DNA of 64,000 nucleotides from Aeromonas aquatica (GCF_000764655.1 NZ_JRGL01000007.1:142896-206895), one strand, 5' to 3'. Shown: positions 1 to 8,310, counted from the first letter of the stretch. Made by a program: numbers and translations. Notes: generated by a model from the sequence alone, not told the origin.

Positions 1-1
1 C

Positions 2-223
2 TCTGATGATTTGTTCCCTTATGAATCAAACGGCAATGATTATTTAAAGTATGAATACGGTGGCGAAAGGCAAGCCATAGTTGTCGACATGACCTCTGGT
101 TCTGTTTCCACTGTTAATGACACTGATGGCATTAGCGGCCATAAGAACTCCAGACTCAGAGGGTATTACGACCCGGCAGTCACAGGCCAAGACACGATAT
201 TTATCTATCTTGAACCTATGTAA
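2..223 (+). CDS. C-terminal part of an unidentified protein (cut by window edge)
   Basis: The frame is open from the first bases of the window and ends in TAA, so only the last 73 codons are visible. The tail is rich in Asp, Gly, Ser and Tyr, ends in IFIYLEPM and has no hydrophobic segment. I do not recognise a family. A strong terminator follows directly, which supports a real gene ending here. A TTG at position 11 could in principle be a start, but there is no ribosome-binding site within the window, so a truncated larger gene is more likely. The region is more AT-rich than the rest of the window. Confidence 0.5.
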   Translation, partial: SDDLFPYESNGNDYLKYEYGGERQAIVVDMTSGSVSTVNDTDGISGHKNSRLRGYYDPAVTGQDTIFIYLEPM

Positions 224-240
224 TAAAAATAGTATCCAAC

Positions 241-270
241 ATGTAGCCACTTAGCCGTGGCTACATTTTT
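241..270 (+). terminator. Rho-independent terminator of the first gene
   Basis: A perfect 10-bp stem (ATGTAGCCAC with GTGGCTACAT) has a 6-nt loop and is followed by a T-run. It lies 18 nt after the stop codon of the first gene. Confidence 0.9.
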
Positions 271-325
271 ATGGCTATTAAAATTCAAGCATTAAATATC
301 AGCCGTCGCCCTACCCCTTGCAGAA

Positions 326-473
326 GCAGACTGTTGGACCTTGCTCAGGCTCGAGTAAATCTGATTACCCAGCTATCAATCTGCTGAAAAAGCTCAAGAT
401 CCCCCCACAAACTCTACCCCTTCGATTACGAGGCTCCCGGCGATGTTGACAAGCATGCCGCAACTCGACTCAG
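326..473 (+). pseudogene. Dead copy of the 5' end of ybaK
   Basis: This stretch aligns with 2224-2373, the upstream region and first ~37 codons of the intact ybaK. It shares AGCTCAAGATCCCCC and AAGCATGCCGC, with scattered substitutions throughout. The start codon is ATT instead of ATG, and one extra C in the C-run near 400 shifts the frame, so it cannot make the protein. Similarity fades after about 473. The two copies flank the diguanylate cyclase gene. The divergence suggests copies from different strains rather than a fresh duplication. The rest of 271-577 holds no gene I can support. Confidence 0.8.
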
Positions 474-513
474 GGTGCGTAACACCAATTGATCCGGCGC
501 GACTTCCCCACAC

Positions 514-540
514 AAAAGGGCGCCACAGTGGCGCCCTTTC
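514..540. terminator. Bidirectional terminator after the diguanylate cyclase gene
   Basis: AAAGGGCGCC and GGCGCCCTTT form a 10-bp stem with a 5-nt loop, T-rich on the plus side and A-rich on the other. It lies about 40 nt beyond the stop codon of the minus-strand cyclase gene. Confidence 0.85.
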
Positions 541-577
541 TATTTACGCACATATCCCTCCCTGTGTCCGACAAGCC

Positions 578-2059
578 TTATGCGATGCGGTTGCGGCCGA
601 GGCGCTTGGCCTCGTAGAGACGCAGGTCGACGCATTGCAGCCAGTCGTCCACCCGCTGATAATCCGGCTGATAGGGGGTGACCCCCACGCTGATGGTGAC
701 GGCAAGCTCGCGCTCCTGATACAGAAAGGGATGACGCTCTATCTGCTGGCGGATGTGATCCATCAGGGATCGGGCATCGCCGAGGGTAACGCCGCGCAGC
801 AGCATGATGAACTCCTCCCCGCCGAAGCGGGCCACCAGATCGCTGCCGCGCACTGCCTGCATCAGCAACTGGGCCAGCGTCTCCAGCACCGCATCCCCGG
901 CAAGATGACCATGTTCATCGTTGATCTGTTTGAAAAAATCGATGTCGATCAGAGCCAGGCAACAGGTATTCCCCTCGGCCGGGTGGCGCAAGAAACGATC
1001 GAGCAGGAGGTTGGCTTGGCTGAAGAAGCTGCTGCGATTGGGCAGTTTGGTGAGGAAATCGTGCTCGGCGTTGAAGCGCAGCTCCCGCTCCATCCGGCCG
1101 CGTTCGTCCTCCAGGTTGCGGGCGTGAACCAGGGTACCGAGGGCGGTGGTGAGCGGCTCGAGCAGGGTCACCAGGGTCTCGTCGAAGCCACCCGGACGGT
1201 TGGCCAGGGCGATCATGCCGATGGCCTCCCCCTTGTGACGAAGCGGGATGCCAAGGAAGCAGTCCAGATGCGGGTGACCGCGAGGGGAGGTGCCGCGGCT
1301 CGCCGGATGGCGCGGCAGATCGTTGCAGCACACCAGGGTGTTGTGGGTCACCACATGACCAAACAGGTTGTCGAGTTTGCTGAAGATGAGCCCGCCTCTG
1401 CTCTGGCGCTGTTGCTCATACCAGGCATGGGTGGCCTCGTCCCAGGAGAGATTGGAGATGGAGGGGACGTAGAGGCTGGGTTGCTCGTCCTCGTACTGGA
1501 CTATGCCGATGAATCCATAGGCACTCTGGCTGACGCTGAGCAGCCGCTCGAACACGGTGTCGCAGGCGGAAGCGAGGTTGCGATCCAACAGAAAGCCCTG
1601 ATGAGCGGCGACTATGATGTCGAACAGCTGGCTCTGCTGTTCGACGCGCTGCTCGGCCAGCACCTCGGGAGTGATGTCGTGGGCCAGCTTGATCACCCCG
1701 AGCAAGGCACCCGCCTCGTCGGTGATCGGGGTGTAGGTGGCGTGGATCCAGACGCTCCTGCCTCCCCGCGCAATGCGGTGAAAGGCGCCGGTATGGATCT
1801 TGCCGCAGAGCACCCCCTGCCAGAAGCGGTCGTGCTCGCCATGTTGCTCGGGGGGCAGCAGCAGCAGATGGGACTGGCCGATCAGCGCCTCGGGGTGATA
1901 GTCGAGGATGGCGCAGAACAGCGCGTTGACCGAGACGATGTGGCCAGCGAGATCGAACTCGACGATGCCATAGGCGCGATCGAGGGCGGTCAATCGGGCG
2001 AGGCCGTCATAACGGCCGAGAGCGCCAATATCGAGAGAGCTGGACACCGGGATATTCAT
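578..2059 (-). CDS. PAS-GAF-GGDEF diguanylate cyclase
   Basis: The product (493 aa) should make cyclic di-GMP from two GTP in the cytoplasm, controlled by its N-terminal sensors. A PAS domain occupies roughly residues 15-140 and is followed by a GAF domain (about 150-310) and a C-terminal GGDEF domain (about 330-490). The active-site motif is GGEEF. An RGSD sequence five residues before it fits the RxxD inhibitory site, so product feedback is expected. No membrane segment is visible. I chose the ATG at 2059 because AAAGGA precedes it at good spacing; a longer frame to 2098 lacks this. The gene stands alone, between two copies of the ybaK start. Confidence 0.88.
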   Translation of the reverse strand: MNIPVSSSLDIGALGRYDGLARLTALDRAYGIVEFDLAGHIVSVNALFCAILDYHPEALIGQSHLLLLPPEQHGEHDRFWQGVLCGKIHTGAFHRIARGGRSVWIHATYTPITDEAGALLGVIKLAHDITPEVLAEQRVEQQSQLFDIIVAAHQGFLLDRNLASACDTVFERLLSVSQSAYGFIGIVQYEDEQPSLYVPSISNLSWDEATHAWYEQQRQSRGGLIFSKLDNLFGHVVTHNTLVCCNDLPRHPASRGTSPRGHPHLDCFLGIPLRHKGEAIGMIALANRPGGFDETLVTLLEPLTTALGTLVHARNLEDERGRMERELRFNAEHDFLTKLPNRSSFFSQANLLLDRFLRHPAEGNTCCLALIDIDFFKQINDEHGHLAGDAVLETLAQLLMQAVRGSDLVARFGGEEFIMLLRGVTLGDARSLMDHIRQQIERHPFLYQERELAVTISVGVTPYQPDYQRVDDWLQCVDLRLYEAKRLGRNRIA

Positions 2060-2261
2060 GGCCACGATTCCTTTCGTATCGCCAACAGATAGCCACATCC
2101 AGTGTAGACATGGGGGATCAAGAACTCAGGTCATCGGCCCACGCATTTTCAATCTGGCCACGCCCGTCATGTCCGGGAGAAGAGCCGAATCTGGGCACCT
2201 CTTGCCACGCCAGCCGACTGGGCGCAGACTGTCTGGCCTTGTTCCGGCTCGAGGAAATCTG

Positions 2262-2726
2262 ATGACCCCCGCTATCAACCTGCTGAAAAAGCTCAAGATC
2301 CCCCACAAGCTCTACCCCTATGAGTGCGAAGCTCACGACGATTTCGGCAAGCATGCCGCGACCCAGCTCGGCCTGCCGGAGGCCCAGGTGTTCAAGACCC
2401 TGATCGCCCATCACGACAAGCAGGCGGTGGTGGCCATAGTGCCCTCATCGGGCCTGTGCAGCCTGAAGCAGCTCGCCAAGGCGGCGGGGCTGAAGAAGGT
2501 GGAGATGATGAAACCGGCGGAGGCCGAGAAGCTGACCGGTTACAAGGTGGGGGGCATCAGCCCGCTGGCCCAGAAGAAGCTGCTGCCCACCGTACTGGAC
2601 GACTCCGCCATGGCGTTTGACGAGATCCTGGTGAGCGGCGGCAAGCGCGGCCTCTCGGTCGGGGTGGCGCCGCAAGACATGCTTCGCCTTCTGAAGTGGA
2701 TCGCAGCGCCCATCGGTGAACACTAA
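2262..2726 (+). CDS. ybaK: YbaK/EbsC Cys-tRNA(Pro) deacylase
   Basis: A 154-residue protein of the YbaK family, which hydrolyses cysteine mischarged onto tRNA(Pro) in the cytoplasm and so guards translation accuracy. Family features are visible: the N-terminal PAINLLKKLKIPHKLYPYE, the VFKTL segment, the GLCSLKQLAKAAGLKKVEMM helix and the GYKVGGISPL loop. Length matches the family (about 159 aa in E. coli). GAGGAAATCTG precedes the ATG. It is monocistronic with its own terminator. A degenerate copy of its first part lies at 326-473. Confidence 0.93.
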   Translation: MTPAINLLKKLKIPHKLYPYECEAHDDFGKHAATQLGLPEAQVFKTLIAHHDKQAVVAIVPSSGLCSLKQLAKAAGLKKVEMMKPAEAEKLTGYKVGGISPLAQKKLLPTVLDDSAMAFDEILVSGGKRGLSVGVAPQDMLRLLKWIAAPIGEH

Positions 2727-2762
2727 GGGACGAGCACCATGACTAAGCAGTAGCGTGAATAG

Positions 2763-2790
2763 AAGAGGCCCCGCATCCGGGGCCTCTTTC
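2763..2790 (+). terminator. Terminator of ybaK
   Basis: An 11-bp GC-rich stem (AAGAGGCCCCG with CGGGGCCTCTT), 4-nt loop CATC, then TTTCGTTTTG. Confidence 0.9.
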
Positions 2791-2863
2791 GTTTTGTCGA
2801 TCGGCGGGTTCGAGTCACGTCATCGGACCTAGGATATGGCGACCCGACAACCCGCTGCCCGCG

Positions 2864-3589
2864 TCACTCCCCCTCGGGGTGGCAGGCGGCGGTCAGATCC
2901 GAGAGCCGCAGCCGCTGGCGCCCTGCCCCATCGAAGTTGTCATCCGCCAGCCATCGCTCGAAGCAGCCTTGCAGGGCGGGCCATTCCCCATCGATCACCG
3001 AGAACCAGGCGGTATCCCGATTGCGGCCCTTGTCCACCCGCGCCTGACGGAAGGTCCCCTCGTAGCTGAAACCGAGCCGCAGCGCCGCCTGGCGCGAGGG
3101 CCAGTTGAGATCGTTGCACTTCCACTCGTAGCGACGGTAGCCGAGCGCAAAGGCATTGGCCATCATCAGCGCCATGGCCGCGGTAGAGAGGCGGGTACGC
3201 TGCATGGCCGGTGAGAAGTGCAGCCAGCCCACCTCTATGCTACCCGCGGCGGGATCGATGCGCAGGTAGCTGGCGAGCCCCAGCGCCTTGCCGCTCGCCT
3301 CGTCGACAATCGCATAGAACTGGGGATCGGCCTTGGCGGCGACCCCTCGCAGCCAAGCCAGCATGGCCGCCTCATCCGCGAAGGGACCGCTGGTGAGATA
3401 GGTCCACATGGCCCCATCATCGGCACCGAACGCCTGCCAGAGCGAGGTGCCGTGGCTCTCAGGGTCCAGCGGCTCCAGCCGGCAGCCCCAACCGCTCATG
3501 ACCGCCTTGGGGGGAAACTCGGCGCCCGCCCAATCCGCCACCTCGGCCCCCAGGGGTTGATTGAATTCGTTGGTGATGTGAGCCGTCAC
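2864..3589 (-). CDS. GNAT-family N-acetyltransferase (RimJ/RimL type)
   Basis: A 241-residue acetyltransferase resembling the RimJ/RimL group, which moves acetyl from acetyl-CoA to an amino group of a protein or small molecule; the substrate cannot be told. Seen: the opening MSGWGCRLEPLDPESHGTSLW, the strand pair SIEVGWLHFSPAMQRTRLSTAAM around the acetyl-CoA loop, and the typical ending RRYEWKCNDLNWPSRQAALRLGF. The likely start is the GTG at 3589, five nt after the rhodanese stop. A longer frame would overlap that gene by almost 100 nt. It is the third gene of osmC-rhodanese-GNAT and probably coupled to the gene before it. Confidence 0.82.
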   Translation of the reverse strand: MTAHITNEFNQPLGAEVADWAGAEFPPKAVMSGWGCRLEPLDPESHGTSLWQAFGADDGAMWTYLTSGPFADEAAMLAWLRGVAAKADPQFYAIVDEASGKALGLASYLRIDPAAGSIEVGWLHFSPAMQRTRLSTAAMALMMANAFALGYRRYEWKCNDLNWPSRQAALRLGFSYEGTFRQARVDKGRNRDTAWFSVIDGEWPALQGCFERWLADDNFDGAGRQRLRLSDLTAACHPEGE

Positions 3590-3593
3590 TCGA

Positions 3594-4031
3594 TTAGCAG
3601 CCACAGGCGATCCCCCCCTCTTGCAACACACCGGCCTCGCCGCCGGTGGCGACGGCGAAACCGTCCTGCCGCCACCAGTGCAGGCCACCGATCAGCTCCT
3701 TGACCCGAAAGCCCTGCGCCGCCAGCTTATAAGCCCCCTGGGTCGAGCCGTTGCAGCCGATGCCGTCGCAGTAACAGACATAGACCTTGTCCCGCGCCAG
3801 CCCGGCCGTGGTGGCCGGACTCATGGTGCTGTGGGGGAAGGAGATGGCCCCCGGGATATGGCCCTTCCCATAGTGATCGAAGGAGCGGGTGTCGATGACA
3901 ACGATGCCGGGCTCACCGGCCAGCAGATCGGCGGCGAGATCGGCCGGATCGGTGCGAAACGCCAGCTGGGCCTCGAAGAAGGCGCTGGCCTCCTGCGGAC
4001 TGGCCACCCCGGTGCTCAATACATGACTCAT
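3594..4031 (-). CDS. Single-domain rhodanese-like protein
   Basis: A 145-residue rhodanese-fold protein, a class that carries sulfane sulfur on a cysteine. The domain runs from about residue 20: IVVIDTRSFDHYGKGHIPGAISFPH is the CH2A/CH2B region, and VYVCYCDGIGCNGSTQGAYKLA is the active-site loop with several cysteines. It ends in CGC, an unusual Cys-rich tail. The ATG at 4031 overlaps the osmC stop as ATGA, so the two are translationally coupled. Next to an OsmC peroxidase-type protein, a role in thiol or oxidative stress chemistry is a fair inference, but the substrate is unknown. Confidence 0.85.
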   Translation of the reverse strand: MSHVLSTGVASPQEASAFFEAQLAFRTDPADLAADLLAGEPGIVVIDTRSFDHYGKGHIPGAISFPHSTMSPATTAGLARDKVYVCYCDGIGCNGSTQGAYKLAAQGFRVKELIGGLHWWRQDGFAVATGGEAGVLQEGGIACGC

Positions 4032-4510
4032 ACGGACTCCTGATATAGCGCGACTTCTGTGGTGATCTCGGTTCTGACCGAGTTGGCGATGAAACACTGC
4101 TCGTGGGCCTGGTGGTGCAACCGCTCCAGCTCGACCAGGGTTGGCTGGCGATCACCCCCGAATACCACCCTGGGGCGCAGGGTGACGCGGGTGATGGACT
4201 GGCGGCCGCGCTCGTCCGCCTCCATGACGCCGACCGCCTGGTCCCGGTAGCTCTCCACCAGATAGCGCTCCCTGGCCGCCAGCCAGAGGAAGGTCAGCAT
4301 GTGGCAGCTGGAGAGCGAGGCGACGAAGGCCTCCTCCGGATCGACATTTTCCGCCACCGAAAAGGGCAAGGGCACCACATGGGGGGAGGAGGAGGCGGGC
4401 ACCCTGACGCCGCCGTCAAACTCCCACTCATGGGCCCGACTGTAACGCTGATCGACGAAGGGCTCGTCGCTCCCCCGCTGCCAGCTGATCACCGCACCAA
4501 ATTCAGACAT
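4028..4510 (-). CDS. OsmC family protein
   Basis: A 160-residue OsmC/Ohr-fold protein, a group that reduces organic hydroperoxides using two cysteines. Both family positions are present: Cys in ASLSSCHMLTFLWLA and Cys in HHQAHEQCFIANSV. The N-terminal strands (WEFDGGVRVPASSSPHVVPLP) and the segment ENVDPEEAFVASL fit the fold. It is closer to the general OsmC-like branch than to Ohr. First gene of an operon with the rhodanese and GNAT genes, divergent from the MocR gene. Probable role: peroxide or thiol stress. Confidence 0.88.
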   Translation of the reverse strand: MSEFGAVISWQRGSDEPFVDQRYSRAHEWEFDGGVRVPASSSPHVVPLPFSVAENVDPEEAFVASLSSCHMLTFLWLAARERYLVESYRDQAVGVMEADERGRQSITRVTLRPRVVFGGDRQPTLVELERLHHQAHEQCFIANSVRTEITTEVALYQESV

Positions 4511-4581
4511 CCCGACTCCTTGTGGTGGTTACACTCCATTCTCTGACCCTCAATGTAGCGTCATAATGGCCTTGCCACGCC

Positions 4582-4615
4582 GACCAATTTTGCCAATATA
4601 GGCAGACCAATTTTG
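4582..4615 (+). promoter_or_regulatory. Direct repeat upstream of the MocR gene
   Basis: GACCAATTTTGC occurs twice, at 4582-4593 and 4604-4615, a 22-bp period that puts both copies on one face of the helix. It lies between the divergent osmC and MocR genes. MocR/PdxR proteins are known to bind direct repeats in their own promoter regions, so this is a good operator candidate. It could also serve osmC. Confidence 0.6.
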
Positions 4616-4643
4616 CGGGCACAGTGCCCCACCCGGAGGCCGC

Positions 4644-4778
4644 ATGACCGCCCTGCCCACCCTGTTTGCCGACCGGCAACAGAACGATCTGCCCCTGCAC
4701 GAGCAGCTGGTGCGCACCTTGCGCGACGCCATCTTGGTGGGGGTTCATCTGCCCTGGTCCATGAGGAGCCCAATATGA
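4644..4778 (+). pseudogene. Upstream partial copy of the MocR gene start (44-codon ORF)
   Basis: The frame codes for a near copy of the first ~36 residues of the downstream regulator (MTALPTLFADRQQNDLPLHE against MTALPTLFADQQQNDLPLHE) and then runs out into unrelated residues. Its TGA overlaps the ATG of the true gene as ATGA. GGAGG lies upstream of its start, so it could be translated and coupled. The DNA repeat unit is about 131 bp and the copies differ at many third positions. It could be a scar or a leader ORF; the sequence alone cannot say which. Confidence 0.75.
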
Positions 4779-6199
4779 CCGCCCTGCCGACCCTCTTCGC
4801 CGACCAGCAACAAAACGACCTGCCCCTGCACGAGCAGCTGGTGCGTACCCTGCGGGAAGCGATCCTGGCCGGTCACCTGCCCCAGCACAGCCGCTTGCCC
4901 GCCAGCCGCATGCTGGCCCGGGATCTCGGCGTCTCCCGCAGCACGGTGGAGCTGGCCTATGGCCGGCTGGAGGCGGAGGGCTACCTGGTGCGCAGGGTGG
5001 GGGCTGGCAGCTTCGTCGCCCTGGCGGCGGTGCGCCCCGCCCCCAGGCCGCCCCAGTCGGCGGCCGGGCTGTCGCGCCGCGGTCAGGAGATGGCGGCGGG
5101 CGGCGCCTGCCATAACGCGCCCCTGGTGGGTGACTCCTTCGCCTCCAGCCAGCCGGATCCGCGCCTCTTCCCCCAGGCGCTCTGGGGGCGGCTGATGCAG
5201 CAACAGTGGCGCCAGCGCGCCAGCGACTGGATGAACTACGGGGATCCACAGGGCTTGGCTCCGCTTCGCGCCGCCATCAGCAGCTATCTGGTGCAGTCGC
5301 GGGGGGTGCAGTGCGAGCCGGATCAGATCCTGATCCTCACCAGCTCCCAGCAGGGCATCTTGCTGGCGACCCAGCTGCTCATCGATGCCGGCGACAGCGT
5401 CTGGGTGGAGGATCCCGGCTACCCGGGGGCGCTCACCGCGCTGGAGAGTGCCGGGGCCCGCGTCCATCCGGTGCCGGTGGACGAGGAGGGTCTCAACCCG
5501 GCAGGGGAACATCCACGGCCAAGGCTCATCTACTGCACCCCGGCCCATCAGTATCCCCTCGGCGTACCCATGAGCCTGCCGCGGCGGATGGCCTTGCTGG
5601 CCGAGGCCGAGCGGCACGGGGCCTGGATTTTGGAAGACGATTACGACGGGGAATATCAGTACGATCAGCGCCCGCTGCCCGCCCTGCAGGGGCTGGATGG
5701 TCAGGGGCGGGTCCTCTATGTTGGCACCTTCAGCAAGGTGCTGTTTGGTTCCTTGCGCCTCGCCTACCTGGTGCTGCCGCGCCCCCTGATGGAGGCCTTC
5801 AGCCGGGCCCGCGCCGCCTTCGACGGTCACAGCAACCAGCTGCAGCAGGCGGTCACCGCAGACTTCATCCGCGCCGGCCACTTCGCCACCCACCTGCGCC
5901 AGAGTCGTCTGCTCTACCAGAGCCGGCGGGATCTGCTGCTGAGCGAACTGGCCGAGCACTGCCCCCTGCTCACCCCCATCCACAGCGGCGCCGGGCTGCA
6001 GTGTGCCGTGCTGCTGCCGCCGGGTGGCGAGGCCCGCTGGACCGACGCCGCCAACGCCCTGGGGCTGGGCCTGCGCCCCCTCGGCCAGTTCTACCTCGGC
6101 GAACCCGGGCTGGAGGGCTGGCTGCTCGGCTTTGGCTGCCTCGACAACCAGACCCTTCGCAGACTATGTCGCCAACTGGGCGCCCTGCTGCGCGGCTGA
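4775..6199 (+). CDS. MocR/PdxR-type regulator (GntR wHTH fused to aminotransferase fold)
   Basis: A 474-residue transcription factor with a GntR-type winged helix-turn-helix (about residues 10-85: LPLHEQLVRTLREAILAGHL, SRMLARDLGVSRSTVELAYGRLEAEGYLVRRVGAGSFVA) and a class I aminotransferase-like domain that binds pyridoxal phosphate. VGTFSKVLFGSLRLAY carries the PLP-binding lysine, and EDDYDGEYQYD is also typical. Effectors of such proteins are PLP or amino-acid adducts. No pdxST genes are nearby, so I do not call it PdxR. AGGAG precedes the ATG. A partial copy of its 5' end lies just upstream. It ends 3 nt from the convergent LysR gene. Confidence 0.9.
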   Translation: MTALPTLFADQQQNDLPLHEQLVRTLREAILAGHLPQHSRLPASRMLARDLGVSRSTVELAYGRLEAEGYLVRRVGAGSFVALAAVRPAPRPPQSAAGLSRRGQEMAAGGACHNAPLVGDSFASSQPDPRLFPQALWGRLMQQQWRQRASDWMNYGDPQGLAPLRAAISSYLVQSRGVQCEPDQILILTSSQQGILLATQLLIDAGDSVWVEDPGYPGALTALESAGARVHPVPVDEEGLNPAGEHPRPRLIYCTPAHQYPLGVPMSLPRRMALLAEAERHGAWILEDDYDGEYQYDQRPLPALQGLDGQGRVLYVGTFSKVLFGSLRLAYLVLPRPLMEAFSRARAAFDGHSNQLQQAVTADFIRAGHFATHLRQSRLLYQSRRDLLLSELAEHCPLLTPIHSGAGLQCAVLLPPGGEARWTDAANALGLGLRPLGQFYLGEPGLEGWLLGFGCLDNQTLRRLCRQLGALLRG

Positions 6200-6202
6200 G
6201 GC

Positions 6203-7081
6203 TCAGCCGTGGCTCTCGCGGCACAGGGCCAGCCAGGCCTCGGCGGTGCGGGAGAGGTAGCGCCGGCTCGGCCAGATCACCCCGAGTCGCCAGCTCAGCT
6301 CCGGCAGCAGGGGGCGCAACACCAACCCGTCCGGGGTCAGCCGCCGGCAGATGGGCTCGGGCAGGAAGGCGACTCCCATGCCGCTGCGCACCATGGCGGT
6401 GAGAAAGTCCCACTGGCTGCTGCGCGCCGCCACCTGGGGCACGAAGCCCGCCTGCTGGCAGGCCTGCTCCAGCCGCTCGCTCAGGGTGAAGGCCTGGGTG
6501 TAGAGCAGGAAGGGCTCCTCCTGCAGATCTTCCAGCCGGATCTCGTTGCGCTCACGCCAGCGCGGCAGATCCGGCAGCACCACCTGGATCGGATAGCAAT
6601 CCAGCTCCAGCGCGCTCAGGGCGCCCCCCTCCCTGGTCGGCAACATGGTGATGGCGAGATCCAGCTCCCCCTCCAGCACCGCCTGCTCGATGCGGCGGCC
6701 GCCATATTCGACGATGGAGAGCTCCACCCTGGGGTAGCGGCTGCGGTAGGTGCGGATCAGATCCGCATAGACGTGGCCCACCATGGGCGGGATGCCGAGC
6801 GCGAGGCGCCCGTGCTGCAGGCTCTGCAGATCGGCGAGCTCCGCCTCCATCTGCTGCATCTGGGCCAGGATCAGCTGGCCACGGGCAAACAGCACCTGGC
6901 CGCTGTCGGTCAGGGTGAAGCTGTGCCCCTCCCGGTTGAGCAGGGGCTGACCCAGCTCCTCCTCCATGTTGCGGATCATCTTGCTGATGGTGGGTTGGGT
7001 GACAAACAGCTTCTCGGAGGCGCGGGTGAAGCTCTGCTCCCGCACCAGTTCGACAAAGTAACGCAGGGCTCGGATATCCAT
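6203..7081 (-). CDS. LysR-type regulator, probably of the adjacent CidA/LrgB pair
   Basis: A 292-residue LysR-type activator or repressor. The N-terminal helix-turn-helix (MDIRALRYFVELVREQSFTR.., LFVTQPTISKMIRNMEEELG) is clear, and the substrate-binding domain starts near residue 90 (GRLALGIPPMVGHVYADLI). It is transcribed away from the cidA/lrgA-type gene, and LysR proteins usually control the divergent neighbour, so it resembles CidR, which senses overflow metabolism in Gram-positive bacteria. The start at 7081 fits the family opening; an extended frame to 7135 has no better ribosome-binding site. Confidence 0.88.
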   Translation of the reverse strand: MDIRALRYFVELVREQSFTRASEKLFVTQPTISKMIRNMEEELGQPLLNREGHSFTLTDSGQVLFARGQLILAQMQQMEAELADLQSLQHGRLALGIPPMVGHVYADLIRTYRSRYPRVELSIVEYGGRRIEQAVLEGELDLAITMLPTREGGALSALELDCYPIQVVLPDLPRWRERNEIRLEDLQEEPFLLYTQAFTLSERLEQACQQAGFVPQVAARSSQWDFLTAMVRSGMGVAFLPEPICRRLTPDGLVLRPLLPELSWRLGVIWPSRRYLSRTAEAWLALCRESHG

Positions 7082-7206
7082 GGGACGCTCGTCGGAGGGG
7101 TTCGCTAAATAATGCCAATTTGGCATATTTTTCATAATTTAAATTCATTTTTTGCAGGTTTGGCCCACCCTTATACTGTGACCAGATTCACAAAAAGACG
7201 CCCATC

Positions 7207-7608
7207 ATGAAAGCCTTCTGCCTTCGCTGGCTACAAACCCCCTTCCAAATCGCCCTGCTGGCCGCCATCTGGCTGCTGGCCGACACCGCGGTGCGCACCT
7301 TCCACCTGCCCCTGCCCGCCAACCTGACCGGCATGCTGTTGCTGCTCGCCTGCATCCTGCTCGGGGTGGTCAAGGCGCAGTGGTTCAGCGCCGGTGCCCG
7401 CTGGCTGCTGGCGGAGATGCTGCTGTTCTTCGTGCCCGCCGTGGTGGCCGTGATCAACTATCAGGATCTGCTGCTTCAAGAGGGGTGGCGCATCATGTTG
7501 GTGCTGGTTATTAGCACAATCTTGGTGCTTGGTACTACCGCACTGGTGGTGGACAGAGTCTATCGCTTCGAACTGATGCTGGCCCGCCGGAGCCGCCGCC
7601 ATGTCTGA
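7207..7608 (+). CDS. CidA/LrgA family membrane protein
   Basis: A 133-residue inner-membrane protein with about four hydrophobic segments (FQIALLAAIWLLADTAV, LTGMLLLLACILLGVV, LLAEMLLFFVPAVVAVINY, IMLVLVISTILVLGTTALVV). This family was described as holin-like; with LrgB partners it affects autolysis or export of small acids such as pyruvate. The motif LPLPANLTGMLLL is typical. It overlaps the following gene by 8 nt, as expected for a two-part system. The divergent LysR gene is the likely regulator. CidA and LrgA cannot be told apart here. Confidence 0.9.
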   Translation: MKAFCLRWLQTPFQIALLAAIWLLADTAVRTFHLPLPANLTGMLLLLACILLGVVKAQWFSAGARWLLAEMLLFFVPAVVAVINYQDLLLQEGWRIMLVLVISTILVLGTTALVVDRVYRFELMLARRSRRHV

Positions 7609-8290
7609 CACCCTGCTCGGCCTGCTCTGCTTCGCCCTCACCCTGCTGTTCTACTACGCCAGCAAGTGGCTCTATGGCCGCAAGCGCATACTGCCGCTGA
7701 TGCCGCTGCTGCTGGCGCCGGCCCTGCTGGTGGCGGTGGTGATGCTGTTCCACATCCCCTATCAGGACTACATGGCCCAGTCGCACTGGCTGCTGTGGCT
7801 GCTGGGCCCGGCCACCGTCGCCTTCGCGGTGCCGGTCTACGAGAACCGCCAGTTGATGCGCCGCCACTGGCTCTCCCTGTCGGTGGGGGTATTTGCCTCC
7901 GTGCTCATGGCGGTGGGCAGCACTGTGCTGCTGGCGCGCTGGCTGCACCTCTCCGAGCTGCTGCAGCGCAGCATGGCCATGAGATCCATCACCACCCCCT
8001 TCGCGGTGGAGGCGACCCGCTCGGTCGGCGGCAACGCCGATCTCACCGCCCTGTTCGTGGTGCTGACCGGGGTGATCGGCATGGCGGTCGGGGAGAGCGT
8101 GCTGACGGTGCTCGCCATCCGCAGCCGCCTCGGCAAGGGGGCGGGTTTTGGCGCCTCGGCCCACGGCGCGGGCACCGCCAGAGCCTACCAGATGGGCAAC
8201 GAGGAGGGGGTGGTCTCCAGCATGGTGATGATGATCGCCGGCATGGCGACCGTGCTGCTGGCCCCCCTGCTGGGCAAGCTGTTCTGGTAA
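7601..8290 (+). CDS. CidB/LrgB family membrane protein
   Basis: A 229-residue inner-membrane partner of the preceding CidA/LrgA-type protein. It is almost wholly hydrophobic helices with the family segments GPATVAFAVPVYENR, MRSITTPFAVEATRSVGGNADLTALFVVLTGVIG and GTARAYQMGNEEGVVSSMVMMIAG. E. coli YohK has the same make-up. The pair has been tied to cell lysis control and, more recently in other bacteria, to uptake or export of pyruvate-like acids; the role here is not shown by sequence. It ends the two-gene operon and a strong terminator follows. Confidence 0.92.
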   Translation: MSDTLLGLLCFALTLLFYYASKWLYGRKRILPLMPLLLAPALLVAVVMLFHIPYQDYMAQSHWLLWLLGPATVAFAVPVYENRQLMRRHWLSLSVGVFASVLMAVGSTVLLARWLHLSELLQRSMAMRSITTPFAVEATRSVGGNADLTALFVVLTGVIGMAVGESVLTVLAIRSRLGKGAGFGASAHGAGTARAYQMGNEEGVVSSMVMMIAGMATVLLAPLLGKLFW

Positions 8291-8310
8291 GGCATTGCGA
8301 CCACTCAACG

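Noticed and set aside
443..2092. 549-codon plus-strand frame opposite the first diguanylate cyclase gene
   Set aside because: No family resemblance, low-complexity composition typical of the antisense of GC-rich coding DNA, and the minus-strand gene is unmistakable.
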